Origin: Cinnamomum chago
Taxonomy: Eukaryota; Streptophyta; Magnoliopsida; Laurales; Lauraceae
Direction of reading: 5' to 3'
Assembly (NCBI GenBank): GCA_038049695.1
Contig: CP142456.1
Span: 72,687,922-72,751,921 of the forward strand
DNA length: 64,000 bases
Every line of letters begins with the position of its first letter. The stretch's first letter is position 1. A program made the translations under genes and the position numbers. The notes under the pieces are model-generated. The model searched no databases and was not told where the DNA came from. It saw only the letters and a list, made by a program, of their open reading frames with translations. This document shows positions 47,353 through 58,473 of this stretch, in pieces.

Positions 47353-47580
47353 TTATCACTCCTCCAGACAATAGCCCAAGTTAGGGCGCACAACTTAAAA
47401 TAATAATAATAATAATAATAATAATAAAGCACTCCAGATTGAAAGAAACGGTCAATGAACAGTCCAAGGCCTCCAATTCTTCAATCTTTTCTTCCTCTTT
47501 TGTTATGGTTACATAGTCGTTACTTTGAGAATGCACTCAATTTGCTTTTAACTAAAAGTTCATAATGCTTTACTCAATGA
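47353..47580 (-). repeat. Inverted copy D of the local repeat, right part
   Basis: On the minus strand it matches 51470-51720 (ttgagtgcattc, aagaggaagaaa, ggcct..gttcattga.cgttt, cttgggctattg). Joined across the Mutator-like insertion to 38700-38960 it gives the sequence order of copies A and B. It contains an (AAT)n microsatellite at 47397-47428. Confidence 0.75.
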
Positions 47581-47599
47581 ACTTATAGGGTCACATTCC

Positions 47600-50500
47600 A
47601 CTAAGAGGTACTTTTTGGCTATCACATGGGACGATATATGACAAATTCACCCTTTAACGCTCACTACCGCTCGTGAATTAGCACAAACTTTAATTTGACA
47701 TTAATTTAAATTATAATTATATTCACCATTAAATAAAATGTAACTTAATAAACCACCAAACTTTAAAGTCCATAAATCAATGGCTTCAATGATTTAGTTG
47801 AGATGATAGTTGTCCCAAAAGTCCATAATGAGACCTTTCTATAACATTATCTTTCATCAAAGTGGGTACCACAGAGGTGCTTAGAGTTTTACCTTTCACA
47901 CAATCAATGAGAGGCTCCTCTTAGTAGAATATGACCTTGCATTTATATTGGGGTAAATTAGCCAACAATCCCTGAGCACGGTCTTCTAAGGCATCAAGGA
48001 CAACAACTTTTTCTCTAATGTCTCTAGTCCAGACAGCTGGAGATATTTTGGTGAAAGGTCCCTAATATGCTACGTCATATATTTTCATGACTAATTTGCC
48101 CATTTCAACCCTCATTCCTAGGCTAAGTTCTCTCTTATTATCTGTTGTCCGAGAGAACTCCTTCCTTCTTCTTCTTTCTCATTTTCCATTTTCTGTTCCT
48201 TTCCATGGTTATGGAGTATCATTGCAGAGCACCTTTCGTCGCCACCATGACTTCCGATTCTTTCTTTTTTATTTCTTCAAAGATAAAAACGATTTTGAAA
48301 TCTCTCTCTACAACTGATTTGAAAGAGAGCAGTTTTCTCTTTTGCTTATTTTCCCTCTCTCTCTTTTCTCGATTGGATCATGGTCATCAAGTGTTCTTGT
48401 TTTGGATTTTGATTTTTATTAGAATTTGATTTTCCGTATTCTGAGTTTTGGTGTCGTCGAGCTCAGATAATTTTTTCAAAAACTCTGATAAACTGGACAA
48501 AAACTCAGATAAATTTGCCAAAACTCAAATAAATTTATCTGAGTTGGTAAGAGAACCAACTACTTTAGTAGGCCTTGAATGCAAGGCCTACCCAACCACT
48601 AACAAGTCTGTACTGAAAGGGATTTTCACATTGTGGTGCCTCCTTGATGATCATGACCATCAAAGCAGGGCCGTCAAATAGACGGTGAAAATGGAAAAAA
48701 GGGTCGGTGGTCCAAAAAGGAGGGGCAAAATCTGATGGTACCACTACCACTACTCTACCAATATTTGGAAAGTCACCACAATTTGACTAACGACCCAAGA
48801 TAAGAAATTGTAATCGAGGATTGAAAAGAACACGTGGGGCCCACTGTTAGAAGATCATGATCGTTAACTTCATGAACCCAGCTCAGCTCGTGGACATCTC
48901 AAGTGGAGAGCAAAGGATGAATCACATCAGAAATGCATATTCATGTTAAAAAGAAAAGAAAATGAAATGGCCCAATGTTTCTAGAGAATGGTGTTTGCAA
49001 CTGCTAGTGCATACACTGTGATCACGATCTATCTGATCAGTAGCGTGGCAGGCTAGACTACTGAAAAGTGGGTCCAATGTTGTAGTTGTTCTGTCCACAA
49101 ATAAACCAACATGCAAAACTCAGATAAATTTGTCTGAAGTCTGCTTTTGCTGACGTGTACATGGGCTTTTTTGTCTTTTTCACTGCCTCATTTTTATGAA
49201 AGGACTTTCGTCAGTACGATAAAATATCGTGGACCTTAGGCTATAAAAGCAAATGATGAATGACCTACCGCCAAAAGCCCCTTTATATTGCCCTCTGCTA
49301 AAAGGAAAATATAGGCGCCACCAGTGCCCGGCGGCCCCTAGTTAACTCATTTGTTAAGTCCGAATCCTTCACTGAGCAGATAATGATGAATCTATGCTCA
49401 TGTCTATCTAAATCAATTGTAAATCACGGTATTAAATTCAGTTTGTTTTAAATAATGTCTATCCTATTAATTAAAATTAAATCACTGCCAGGCTGATCTC
49501 ATGAAAAACATATGAGTAAAACACAAAAAGCCTTTTTAACAAAAAATAAATAAAATGGGACCCACTTGAGATATGGCAAAAAAACACACCATAGATTGGA
49601 CGACCAATGGATTTCTTGCCTTTTTAACAAGGATGATTGCAGCATTCTATTCCGGCCATTCATTTGTAAGCATCCAACCAGAGGGTTTAAATCTTAATTT
49701 TAAGCCTTCATACTAATGGACCAAGATAAAGGGTCCCACATGTACTGGATTGTGGGTTAGATTTGTAGAGTTGTTGATTACAAATCCTATCTAACTATCA
49801 TAATAGGAGTTTTCTTTACAAAAAGAGGTCAAATGGCATCAAACATCACATGATAAAAGAATGATAAAAGAATAGTCTATGTATGAAGAAAATATCTTTA
49901 AAAAGTCAGCTCCGTTGGATATTTCTATTACATCATGTCCATAACGCAATCAATCTCGCATCTTATAAGCAATATCATGATTTTTTAGAGTACAATCTTG
50001 ATTTTAGTTAAAAGCATATTGAGTCCATTCTCAATGTCAGTTAGTTTTTTAAGAATAAAAAAAATATTTATTTAACAAAGATAAAAGTAAAGACATGTAG
50101 CTGGGAAGAAAAGGAAGAAAGAAGGAGGATTTGGGAAGCCTTGGACTGGTCATTGACCGTTTGTTTCAATAATTTTTTTATTTGTGCGGACTACCTTGGG
50201 CTATTGGCTTGAGGACTGATGCTATAACTTGAGAACCCAAGGTTCAATCGATGTGCTGTGAAACTGAAGTACCAACACCACTCAACCATGAGTAATGTTA
50301 GCTTGTCTTGAACACATCTAATTTCTACAATATGTATGGTTATTTCAAAAAAAAAAAAAAGATCTTTTGATTGACTATATTGAAATCTTATAGCCTAGTT
50401 TTCCAAGAATAGGTAATGAGGACTATGTGACCAGACATTTTTTATTTTTTTTTCTCAATAATATTTTGATTTTCTAGCTAATCTGGGCCAAACATAAAAT
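47600..50500 (+). repeat. Copy A of the 1.45-kb local repeat, with insertion
   Basis: 47690-47950 and 49282-50500 together match copy B (50500-51955). Shared blocks include attcaccatt.aataaaatg, cataaatcaatggctt, tagagttttac, gagcagataa.gatgaatcta and gggctattggcttgagga. The copy is split by the 1.33-kb element at 47951-49281. Its 5' side abuts inverted copy D. No coding sequence. Confidence 0.85.
47951..49281. mobile_element. 1331-bp insertion with 9-bp duplication
   Basis: The insertion interrupts repeat copy A exactly between two copies of TTTATATTG (47942-47950 and 49282-49290). Copies B and C keep the uninterrupted site (gcatttat.ttgccctct). A 9-bp duplication points to a Mutator-like transposase. 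Both ends start with GGGG read inward, but a longer inverted repeat is not convincing, so it would be a non-TIR or badly decayed element. The motif actcagataaattt recurs inside (48500 and 49116). No reliable coding frame. Confidence 0.75.
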
Positions 50501-51955
50501 TCTTTACATTGGTTTAAATTATAATGATATTCACCATTGAATAAAATGTAATTTAAGAAAACATTACACTTTAAGGCCCATAAATCAATGGCTTCGATAA
50601 CTTAATTGAGATGATAGTTGTCCCAAAATTCCATAATAAGACCTTTCTATCACATTGTCCTGCATGAAAGTGGGTCCAATTAAGGGGCTTAGAGTTTTAC
50701 TTTTCACACAATCCACGAGAGGTTCCTCTTAGTAAAATATGACCCTGCATTTATGTTGCCCTCTAAAAGAAAACTATGGGCGCCACCACTGCCCCTGGTT
50801 AACTACTCCTTGTTAAGCCCGAATCCATCGTTGGGCAGATAACGATGAATCTATGCCCATGTCTATCTAAATCAATCGTAACGCACGGTATTAAATTCAG
50901 TTTGTTTTAAATAATGTCTATCCTATTAATTAAAATTAAATCATTGCTAGGCTGATCACATGAAAAATATGAGTAAAACACAAAAAGCCTAAGGGTTGTT
51001 AAAACAATGGGACCCACCTGAGATATTCCACAAACACACACCATAGATTGGACGGCCAATGGGTTTCTTACCTTTTTAACAAGAAATATGATTGCAGCTT
51101 TCTATTCTGACCATTCATTTGTAGGCATTATCCAACCGAAGGGTTTAAAACTTAATTTTAAGCCTTCATATTCATGGACCAAGATAAAGAGCCCCACATG
51201 TATAGGATTGTGGGTTAGATTTGTAAGGTTGTTGATTCCAAATCCTATATGTAACTATCATAATAGGAGTTCTCTTTACTAAAAGAGGCCAAATGGCAAC
51301 AAAGGTAGGATCCCTTGGCATCATGCGATGAAAGATAGTTTATATATGAAGGAAATATCTTTAAGAACACAATCCCATTGGATATTTCTAATACATCAAG
51401 TCCATAATAATCAAGCTCAAATCTTGTGAGCAATATCTTGAATTTTTAGTGTACAGTAATGATTTTAGTTCAAAGATATTGAGTGCATTCGCAACGTCGT
51501 TTGTGTTCTAGAATAAAACAATATTTATTTAACAAAGATAAAAGTAAATATATATATATATATATATATGTAGATAAGAAGAAGAGGAAGAAAGATGGAG
51601 GATTTGGGAGGCCTTTGAAGTTCATTGATTGTTTGTTTCGATCTTGAGTACTTTCTTCTTCTTTTCATTTTTGAGCCATATATAGCTTGGGCTATTGGCT
51701 TGAGGAATCATACTTTAACTTGAGAACTTGGTTCAATCTATGGGCATTAGTGTGCAAATAAAATGCTAACACCACTCAATTACAATATGGTTATTACAAA
51801 AAAAAAAAGAAAAAAGATCTTTTGATTGGCTATATTGAAATCTTATGGGCCAATCTTCCAAGAAAATGTATTGATCATTATCTAGCCAGACATTTTTAAT
51901 CTTTTTTCTTGATAATATTGTGATTTTTCAAAAAGTGTCAAACATAAAAAAATTC
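50501..51955 (+). repeat. Copy B of the 1.45-kb local repeat
   Basis: The most complete copy, without the insertions seen in A and C. It contains a (TA)n tract at 51549-51569. The distance to the same point of copy C is about 1452 bp. No coding sequence on either strand. Confidence 0.88.
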
Positions 51956-52918
51956 TACACTAATTTAAATTATAAGGATATTCACCATTGAATAAAATGT
52001 AACTTAAGAAACCATTAAACTTTAAGGCTCATAAATCAATGGCTTTGATGATTTAATCGAGATGTTATTTTTCCCAAAAATCCGTAATGAGACATTTCTA
52101 TCACATTATCTCATATCGAAATGGGTCCCACAGAGGGTCATAAAGTTTTACCTTTCACACAATCCATGAGAGGTACCTATTACTGGAATGTAACCATGCA
52201 TTTATATTGCCCTCTAGAGTGCCACCAGTGCCCCTGGTTTACTCCTTGTCAAGCCCGAATCCTTCGCTGAGCAGATAACGAAGAATTTATGCTCATGTCT
52301 ATCTAAATAAATCGTAACGCACTATATTAACTTCAATTTTTTTTAAAGAATCCTTGCCCTATTAATTAAAATTAAATCACTATCATGTTGATCACATGAA
52401 AAACGTATGAGCAAAATATATATATGTAAGGGTTGTTAAAACAATGGGACCCACCATGGATGAGATCTGCCACAAACATACGCCATAGATTATATCATCA
52501 AAGGGTTTCTTGCCTTTTTAACAAGGATGATTGTAGCATTCTATCCCAGCCACTCATTTGTAGGCATCCAACAAGAGGGTTTAAATCTTTTAAGCCTTAC
52601 CAATGGTCGACAAAGTTAAGCTGACCCTAACATAGTTGGAACAAGGCTTTGACGACGACGACTAATTGACCAAAATAAAGAGTCTCACTCGTATAGAATT
52701 GCCATTTAGATTTGTATAGTTGTTGATTCCGAATCCTATCCGACTATCATAATAGGTATTTTCTTTACTAAAAGATGTCAAACAGACGTCAAATGTAGGG
52801 TCCCTTGGCATCACGTGATACAAGAATAGTCTATATATAAAGAAAATATCTTTAAACAAATCAGCCCTATTGAATATTTCTAATACATCGTGTACGTCTC
52901 ACATATTAGCAATATCAT
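51956..52918 (+). repeat. Copy C of the local repeat, 3'-truncated
   Basis: Matches the first ~960 bp of copy B and loses similarity near gcaatatcatat at about 52918. Relative to B it has a ~60-bp insertion at 52600-52664 that reads ctgaccctaacatagttgg and ends in (GAC)n, which looks like the 3' tail of a LINE. Confidence 0.85.
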
Positions 52919-53062
52919 ATAGGGACATCAAAATGAATATTTCAAATAACCGGTAAAAAAATGACCCCAACCAAAATAACACATGCACAGTCATATAGTG
53001 ACATCAAAATGAATGTGGACAATAAAATTAAAAACACCTCATTTCTCTGCACATGACACGAG

Positions 53063-53075
53063 TCTATATATTTAT
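53063..53075 (+). promoter_or_regulatory. TATA box of the 53.2-kb gene
   Basis: tctatatatttat lies about 90 bp upstream of the ATG at 53163, a normal distance for a plant gene with a leader of about 60 bp. It supports 53163 as the start rather than the in-frame ATG at 53013, which lies before the TATA box. Confidence 0.6.
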
Positions 53076-53162
53076 GAAGCACCACCCCATTTCTCCAACA
53101 GCTCCATACAAGGCAAAGTAGCACCTCCATTAGCTAGAAAGAACCCTTCAGCTCTCTCCAAC

Positions 53163-54526
53163 ATGGACCCCCTCCCTGTCGTCCTAGCCTTCCATGAGAT
53201 CGAACGACGCGTATTCCTGCGCCTGCTCAATCTGGGATCAGACCCATATGTAGCGAAGAAGATCATCGCATTCTGGCTATGGATGGAATGCATCTGCCAT
53301 GGCCAGCTTGTGATTAGAACCCGAGAACTCTCGAACAAGGACCTTCGAGTGGTCGCGAGGGAGGCCGAGGGCGCCCTGGCATGCGTGGAGAACTCTGCGG
53401 AAAGACCTCCTCTTGGAAATGGCCTCTCAATCACCTCCGAACTGTTGAATCTACCTGTTGTGATGCGATTCTTCCATGTGCATCGAGAGACTGCAAAGAG
53501 GGAGATAAGCTTTTTCTTAGATGGAGTTTGCAATGTGGTGTTTGAAGACTTAATAGAGAAGAGAGCAACGAGGAATGCTGCTGGAAGGTGGTATCTTAAA
53601 CTCTTTTAAAACTTTTTTTGAGAACTTGAGAACAAGGGGTTGGTCAGTTATTTTGCAACTCTGCTTCTCACCTCGTGTGTGTGTGTCTATTGGGTCTCAA
53701 GCCCCTCAGCTAGGATCCATAAAAAAAAGGGTCCAACAAAGAACCGGGGGCGACGAGAATGGTGGAACTAAGAAATATGCCTTAAAAGGGCCATGGCCAC
53801 GGCCACGGCCACCCCCTATCCCCTAGTTTTGCCCCTAGCTACTCGATCGCCCTTAAGTCCGATCGTCTTTATGGGGTTTTGATATATTAGTCCTAAAATT
53901 CGATTTTTCCAATTTCCCGACTGAAATCCAGATCTTGTCAATATGTTTATTTAACTTTTTCCATAGTATCAAGGGATTTATCAGTTACTGATAGAACGTG
54001 AAAAATGACATTTTGTGAATAATAAATGCACATTTAACCACTATTTCTCAAGTTCTATTATTTAGGGGAAGAAATTCCCTAAAGATTCTACAAAAAAGTC
54101 ATGGCATCCACTGCTTCCATGAAATCATGGGATTTAGGGCAAAAGAGTTATATATTAACCATTGTCAAATAATTATCTGAATTTCGGTCATGAATTGAAA
54201 AATTCCTAAAATATTCGTGCTACTCATATATCTTCAAACATCCTAAAATATTCTTTCTAGTGTTCTAATCTGTTTATTGGCATGTTGTGCGAGGAAGGCC
54301 GTTCAATGAGGGCAGCAGCAGTAGTGCTGGCTCGGGAGAACGACCACCAAATCCACTGGCGAGTCAACTCCGGCAGGGCAAGGACCAGAGGCACATATTG
54401 CTGTCTTGGGGGTCATGGGATCCCATGGAGTTCCAATTGCTTGGAGAAGAAGAGAGATTTGAATTATTTGCCGCGGCTGCATTTGAAGAGGGAGCTGGTG
54501 AGACCAAGGGCTTCTCCGGCAAGTGA
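53163..54526 (+). CDS. Plant protein of unknown function, two probable exons
   Basis: Exon 1 (53163-53587) starts in good context (aacATGG) and reads MDPLPVVLAFHEIERRVFLR, then LLNLGSDPYVAKKIIAFWLW, REAEGALACVENSAE, LLNLPVVMRFFHVHRE and ISFFLDGVCNVVFEDL. Helical pattern, no signal peptide or membrane segment. The frame runs on to a stop at 53609, but a donor (GGAAG|GTGGTA) at 53587 in phase 2 pairs with an acceptor at 54296-54297 that keeps a long open frame: RPFNEGSSSSAGSGERPP, then HILLSWGSWDPMEFQLLGEE and ERFELFAAAAFEEGAGET, ending at 54526. GC content is higher than the surroundings, which speaks for a real gene. The spliced product would be about 217 residues. I do not recognise the family. 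If unspliced, the product is 148 residues. Confidence 0.6.
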
Positions 54527-54559
54527 ATTTTCAAGTCTTGGATCTAAGATATAATAAGA

Positions 54560-55990
54560 ATAAGATTTTTATATATTGTAAGGTGAAGAACATCAGCAGA
54601 AGGGCAGAAAAAGCATGCATTGCAGCTGATGATGCCCAACTTCAATACCTTTCATTTTGAGACTTATCTTTTATGAAATTAAGAGAAAACTGATATGATA
54701 TGCATAGTCATAGTCATAGTTGCTGGGTTTTTTTATATGGTGGAATGAGTCATTCTAGTTAAGGAGTCCATCAATGGATGATTTTCTATTGCGCACCATT
54801 GCTATGTGGTCCATTTGGATTGGTGGATAGGCCCAAGCACAGCTCAAGCCCAACGCGGGCAATCAAAGTAGGCCCAATCCCAACCATTCAGTGAACCAGG
54901 CTAGGCCGAATCAGGCTTTCTACCGATTCTTTGGAAACCTACACGCAATTCATTAGGCAGGCTAGCCCAGGCTTTGGGCTTTCTATCACTTAATCCAAGC
55001 CCAGACCAAATATTAATTGGGTCCAGTTTGTATGTATAAGCCCAACATCGGATCGTGCCCGAGCTGGGTGGGCCATGAGCACCCCTAATTGACATCCTAG
55101 AAAACAATACGTTAAAAAACCATTAAACTTGAAGGACACAGATGAAGGGGTTAGAATTATGTAATGGCAGCAAGCAGTTTGTAGGATACTTCGCACATTC
55201 TCCCCGAAATAGATCTCTTAATATGCATGGAAGAAAAAAAATGTTGAGCTAGCCTTATTGTGGGATGCGCCAGCACCTATAAAGCATTGTGGATGGTTAG
55301 ATAAGGTGATTTGTAGCATTGCATGCAGTTAAAATGTTAGTTTCACTTGACAATCATACAAATCCCATGTGGGCTCAAAATAACCAGCTACTAGAATAAT
55401 CTGATTCATTCTATGGCTGTGATTATTGTATCCATATCAAAATTTGGACCCCTGTGATCTACATTGTATCATTTATTTGAAATTTGGGACCCTACCATGC
55501 CCATACCAGGCTCCTATAGGAGTCCAATGTACTGTTTATTTCGTAACATATGCATGGCTGTGATGAGTCAAGTCTTTTTAAAGCATGCGTGTAAACTGTG
55601 AATCCACAGGCCATGATTCAGCTTCCATGTTTGATGGTGCTTGAATGAAAAAGGCTTGTTAGGGAAATGAGCTTCATTAGATGATCATGACCATTTCACC
55701 AAAGCCCTTAATGGACGACTTGGATCAACTCGAATAGGTTGAAGATGTACTGGTTATGAAATAAATTGAAATGGTGTGGAATGTATAGACAATACAAAAA
55801 TTGAAACCATTCAAATTAAGTGACCAATTATACATAACTTTGAAATCAGGTTTGTGGGTTACTGATAATCTTAATCCGATATATCTATCTGAAAATCAGG
55901 GCCAGAATTGGTTCCTTTCAGAGATGCATTATCGGGTTTATTGGAAATTGCAAAGGTAATACTTTTGTAAGTTGACATTTATTTATAATC
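54560..55990. other. Intergenic, with hAT-like end
   Basis: No gene. 54810-55090 is rich in ggcccaagc motifs and ends gggccatgagcacccctaatt, which resembles the right end of a hAT element. A matching left end and 8-bp duplication were not found. Confidence 0.4.
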
Positions 55991-55995
55991 AACTC

Positions 55996-56815
55996 TATCT
56001 GCCATTGTTAGCCGACTGAACTACAAAAAAGGAAAAAAAAAAAAATCGAAATAAAAACGAGTGAACATGTCATGAACATCACCGTAGATCGAACGACTTA
56101 CATTGTCGAATGAAACTGATCAGTGGTAGATGACTGATCTCTAGACCTCAACCCTATCTGCCATTGTTAGCCGACTGAACTACAAAAAAGGGGGGGAAAA
56201 AAAAAGACAATCGAAATAAAAATGAGTGAACATGTCATGAACATCACCGTAGATCGAATGACTTACATTGTCGAATGAAACTGATCAGTGGTAGATGACT
56301 GATCTCTAGACCTCAACCCTATCTGCCATTGTTAGCCAACTGAACTACAAAAAAAGGGTAAAAAAAAAAAAAAAAAAGACAATCAAAATAAAAATGAGTG
56401 AACATGTCATGAACATCACCGTAGATCGAACAACTTACAATGTTGAATGAAACTGATCAGTGGTAGATGACTGATCTCTAGACCTCAACCCTATCTGCCA
56501 TTGTTAGCCGACTGAACTACAAAAAAAGGGAAAAAAAAAAAGACAATCGAAATAAAAATGAGTGAACATGTCATGAACATCACCATAGATCGAACAACTT
56601 ACAATGTCGAATGAAACTGATCAGTGGTAGATGACTGATTTCTAGACCTCAACCCCCTCTGCCATTGTTAGCCGACTGAACTACAAAAAAGGGCAAAAAA
56701 AAAAGACAATTGAAATAAAAATGAGTGACCATGTCATGAACATGACTGTAGATTGAACAACTTACAATGTCGAATGAAACTGGTCAGTGGTAGATGACTG
56801 ATCTCTAGACCTACC
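55996..56815 (+). repeat. Tandem array, five units of ~165 bp with A-tracts
   Basis: Units start (tatctgccattgttagcc) at about 55996, 56154, 56320, 56491 and 56656. Each holds an oligo-A tract of variable length (aaaaagg..aaaa), then gagtgaacatgtcatgaaca, tcaccgtagatcgaa, gtcgaatgaaactgatcagt and ggtagatgactgatctctag. Unit lengths of about 158, 166, 171 and 165 differ mostly through the A-tract. No coding potential. Confidence 0.92.
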
Positions 56816-58473
56816 TAGTGCTCATCATGTTACATTCATTTGAACATACTACTCCTAGGTTTGGTGTGACCCACATGCTCCTAGGGCCATTGACCATTGA
56901 TATAATGCTATTGATGCAACAGTCTTCGGCTGACCTTCTATATGCTATTAATGCAACAGTCTGAAAGCATTTCGACAAAGAAGCTTCAACTTGGTCCAGG
57001 CTTATTAACAGCATGAGAACCCAGTCCTAATTTTGTTCAGCCCAGCTGTAGGTATCTTGTTCTCAGTTGTTCTTAGTCATGGTAGTGGGCTTGTAGCCAG
57101 CAGATGTGTGGGCCTTTTTTTCTGAGTTTTGGCCCATCATGTGGGTCCTTTTTGGGTTCTTTTGTTTCTGTCCCTGCTCTTTCCTGGATGTGATTCCAGG
57201 TTTGGATCCGCAACTATCAAAGAGCTGGGCTCCTCCATTCCTTTTGTACATTGTACACACCTTTTGGAAATACATCCACTTTAACTCACCAAAAAAAAAA
57301 AAAAAAGAAAGAAAGAAACTGTTACATCTGTTTTACACAGTACAATAGGAGAGTTTATCAGAAGGCATAAGAGGTGACGTGTTCCTCTTAGTAACTAAAT
57401 AATTATTGAAATTACCATCCATAAGTAATAGAGTAGGAAATTCACATTTTGATCAAAGTGACAATATTCATTGCAAATCTTGAAACATAGAATTGTAGTT
57501 CAAATGAAAACTAAAATTCTCAACTGATGGTCATAGTGAATGACATTAGGCTTTCCTAATACCATAATTTTAAGAAGTGAATACTAAAAGAGAGATAAGA
57601 GATTGAATGAAAGAAGTGAATAGAAGAGAGAGAAAAGAACTTGGAGGAAACCCCTGTGCTGATTGTCCAGTTGGGGTTAAATTTACATGAATGAATTTCA
57701 AACAAAAAAAAAAACTCTCAGGTTTCTAGCACTTACATAAAAGTCCCTAACATTTCTGAAACATTACAAAACAGTTCCCCACTGTCCTGCAAAATGTAAC
57801 AGGGCCAGGTGTAGTTAACACAAGCCTGCAGCAAATTAGATGCAACATTTCACCACAAGTCCAACCGAGGGAAACGGATTAACTGACCGAAACTGAACAT
57901 GTATCGCTGAGGCTTCAAGCAAGTCAAAGATCCTTGCATAGGGCCGTAGAGATTTAATCAGATTTAATCATCATAAGTGGAGATCCTTTCATATGACAGT
58001 GGATAACGGTAGGCGGTTAGGATTTTTATTGTTCATATATTTTCCTGGCATACATCTCTCAAAATTTAGGTGTTAGGTTCTTGTATTTGGAGTTTTGGTT
58101 CTTCATGCACTTGGACTCCGATGCATTCTCCCTTTAAACGAATAGGCTGCATCCTCTTAAATCAAAACATTTCAGAAATCCAAAGTAATCCACAAAAAAT
58201 AAAGGTTGAATTATCTTCATTCCCAAATATGGGTAATCATTTACACATTGACATGTCAAACAAAGGCTAATGAAAGAACCTTGTGAGCACCCCCTCTCAT
58301 TTCTGCTGTGAAATTACACACCCAAAAGAAAAATAAAGATCGAAAACAAATGATCCAATGAGATACCTGTTTGAGGGCTTTGATGACGACAGGAATAGTG
58401 GGATGTGTCCTATGAAATAGAAACAAGAGACCTCCTAAACATCAACTGCGGCAAATGTCACCTATAATTTGGA
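56816..58473. other. Intergenic stretch
   Basis: No gene supported. It includes a poly-A/gaaa run at 57292-57318 and probable 3' flanking sequence of the O-fucosyltransferase gene at its right side. No repeat structure seen. Confidence 0.5.

Noticed and set aside
54810-55090. Possible hAT element ending in gagcacccctaatt
   Set aside because: Only one end is recognisable and no 8-bp duplication was found, so it is listed only as a remnant in the intergenic entry.
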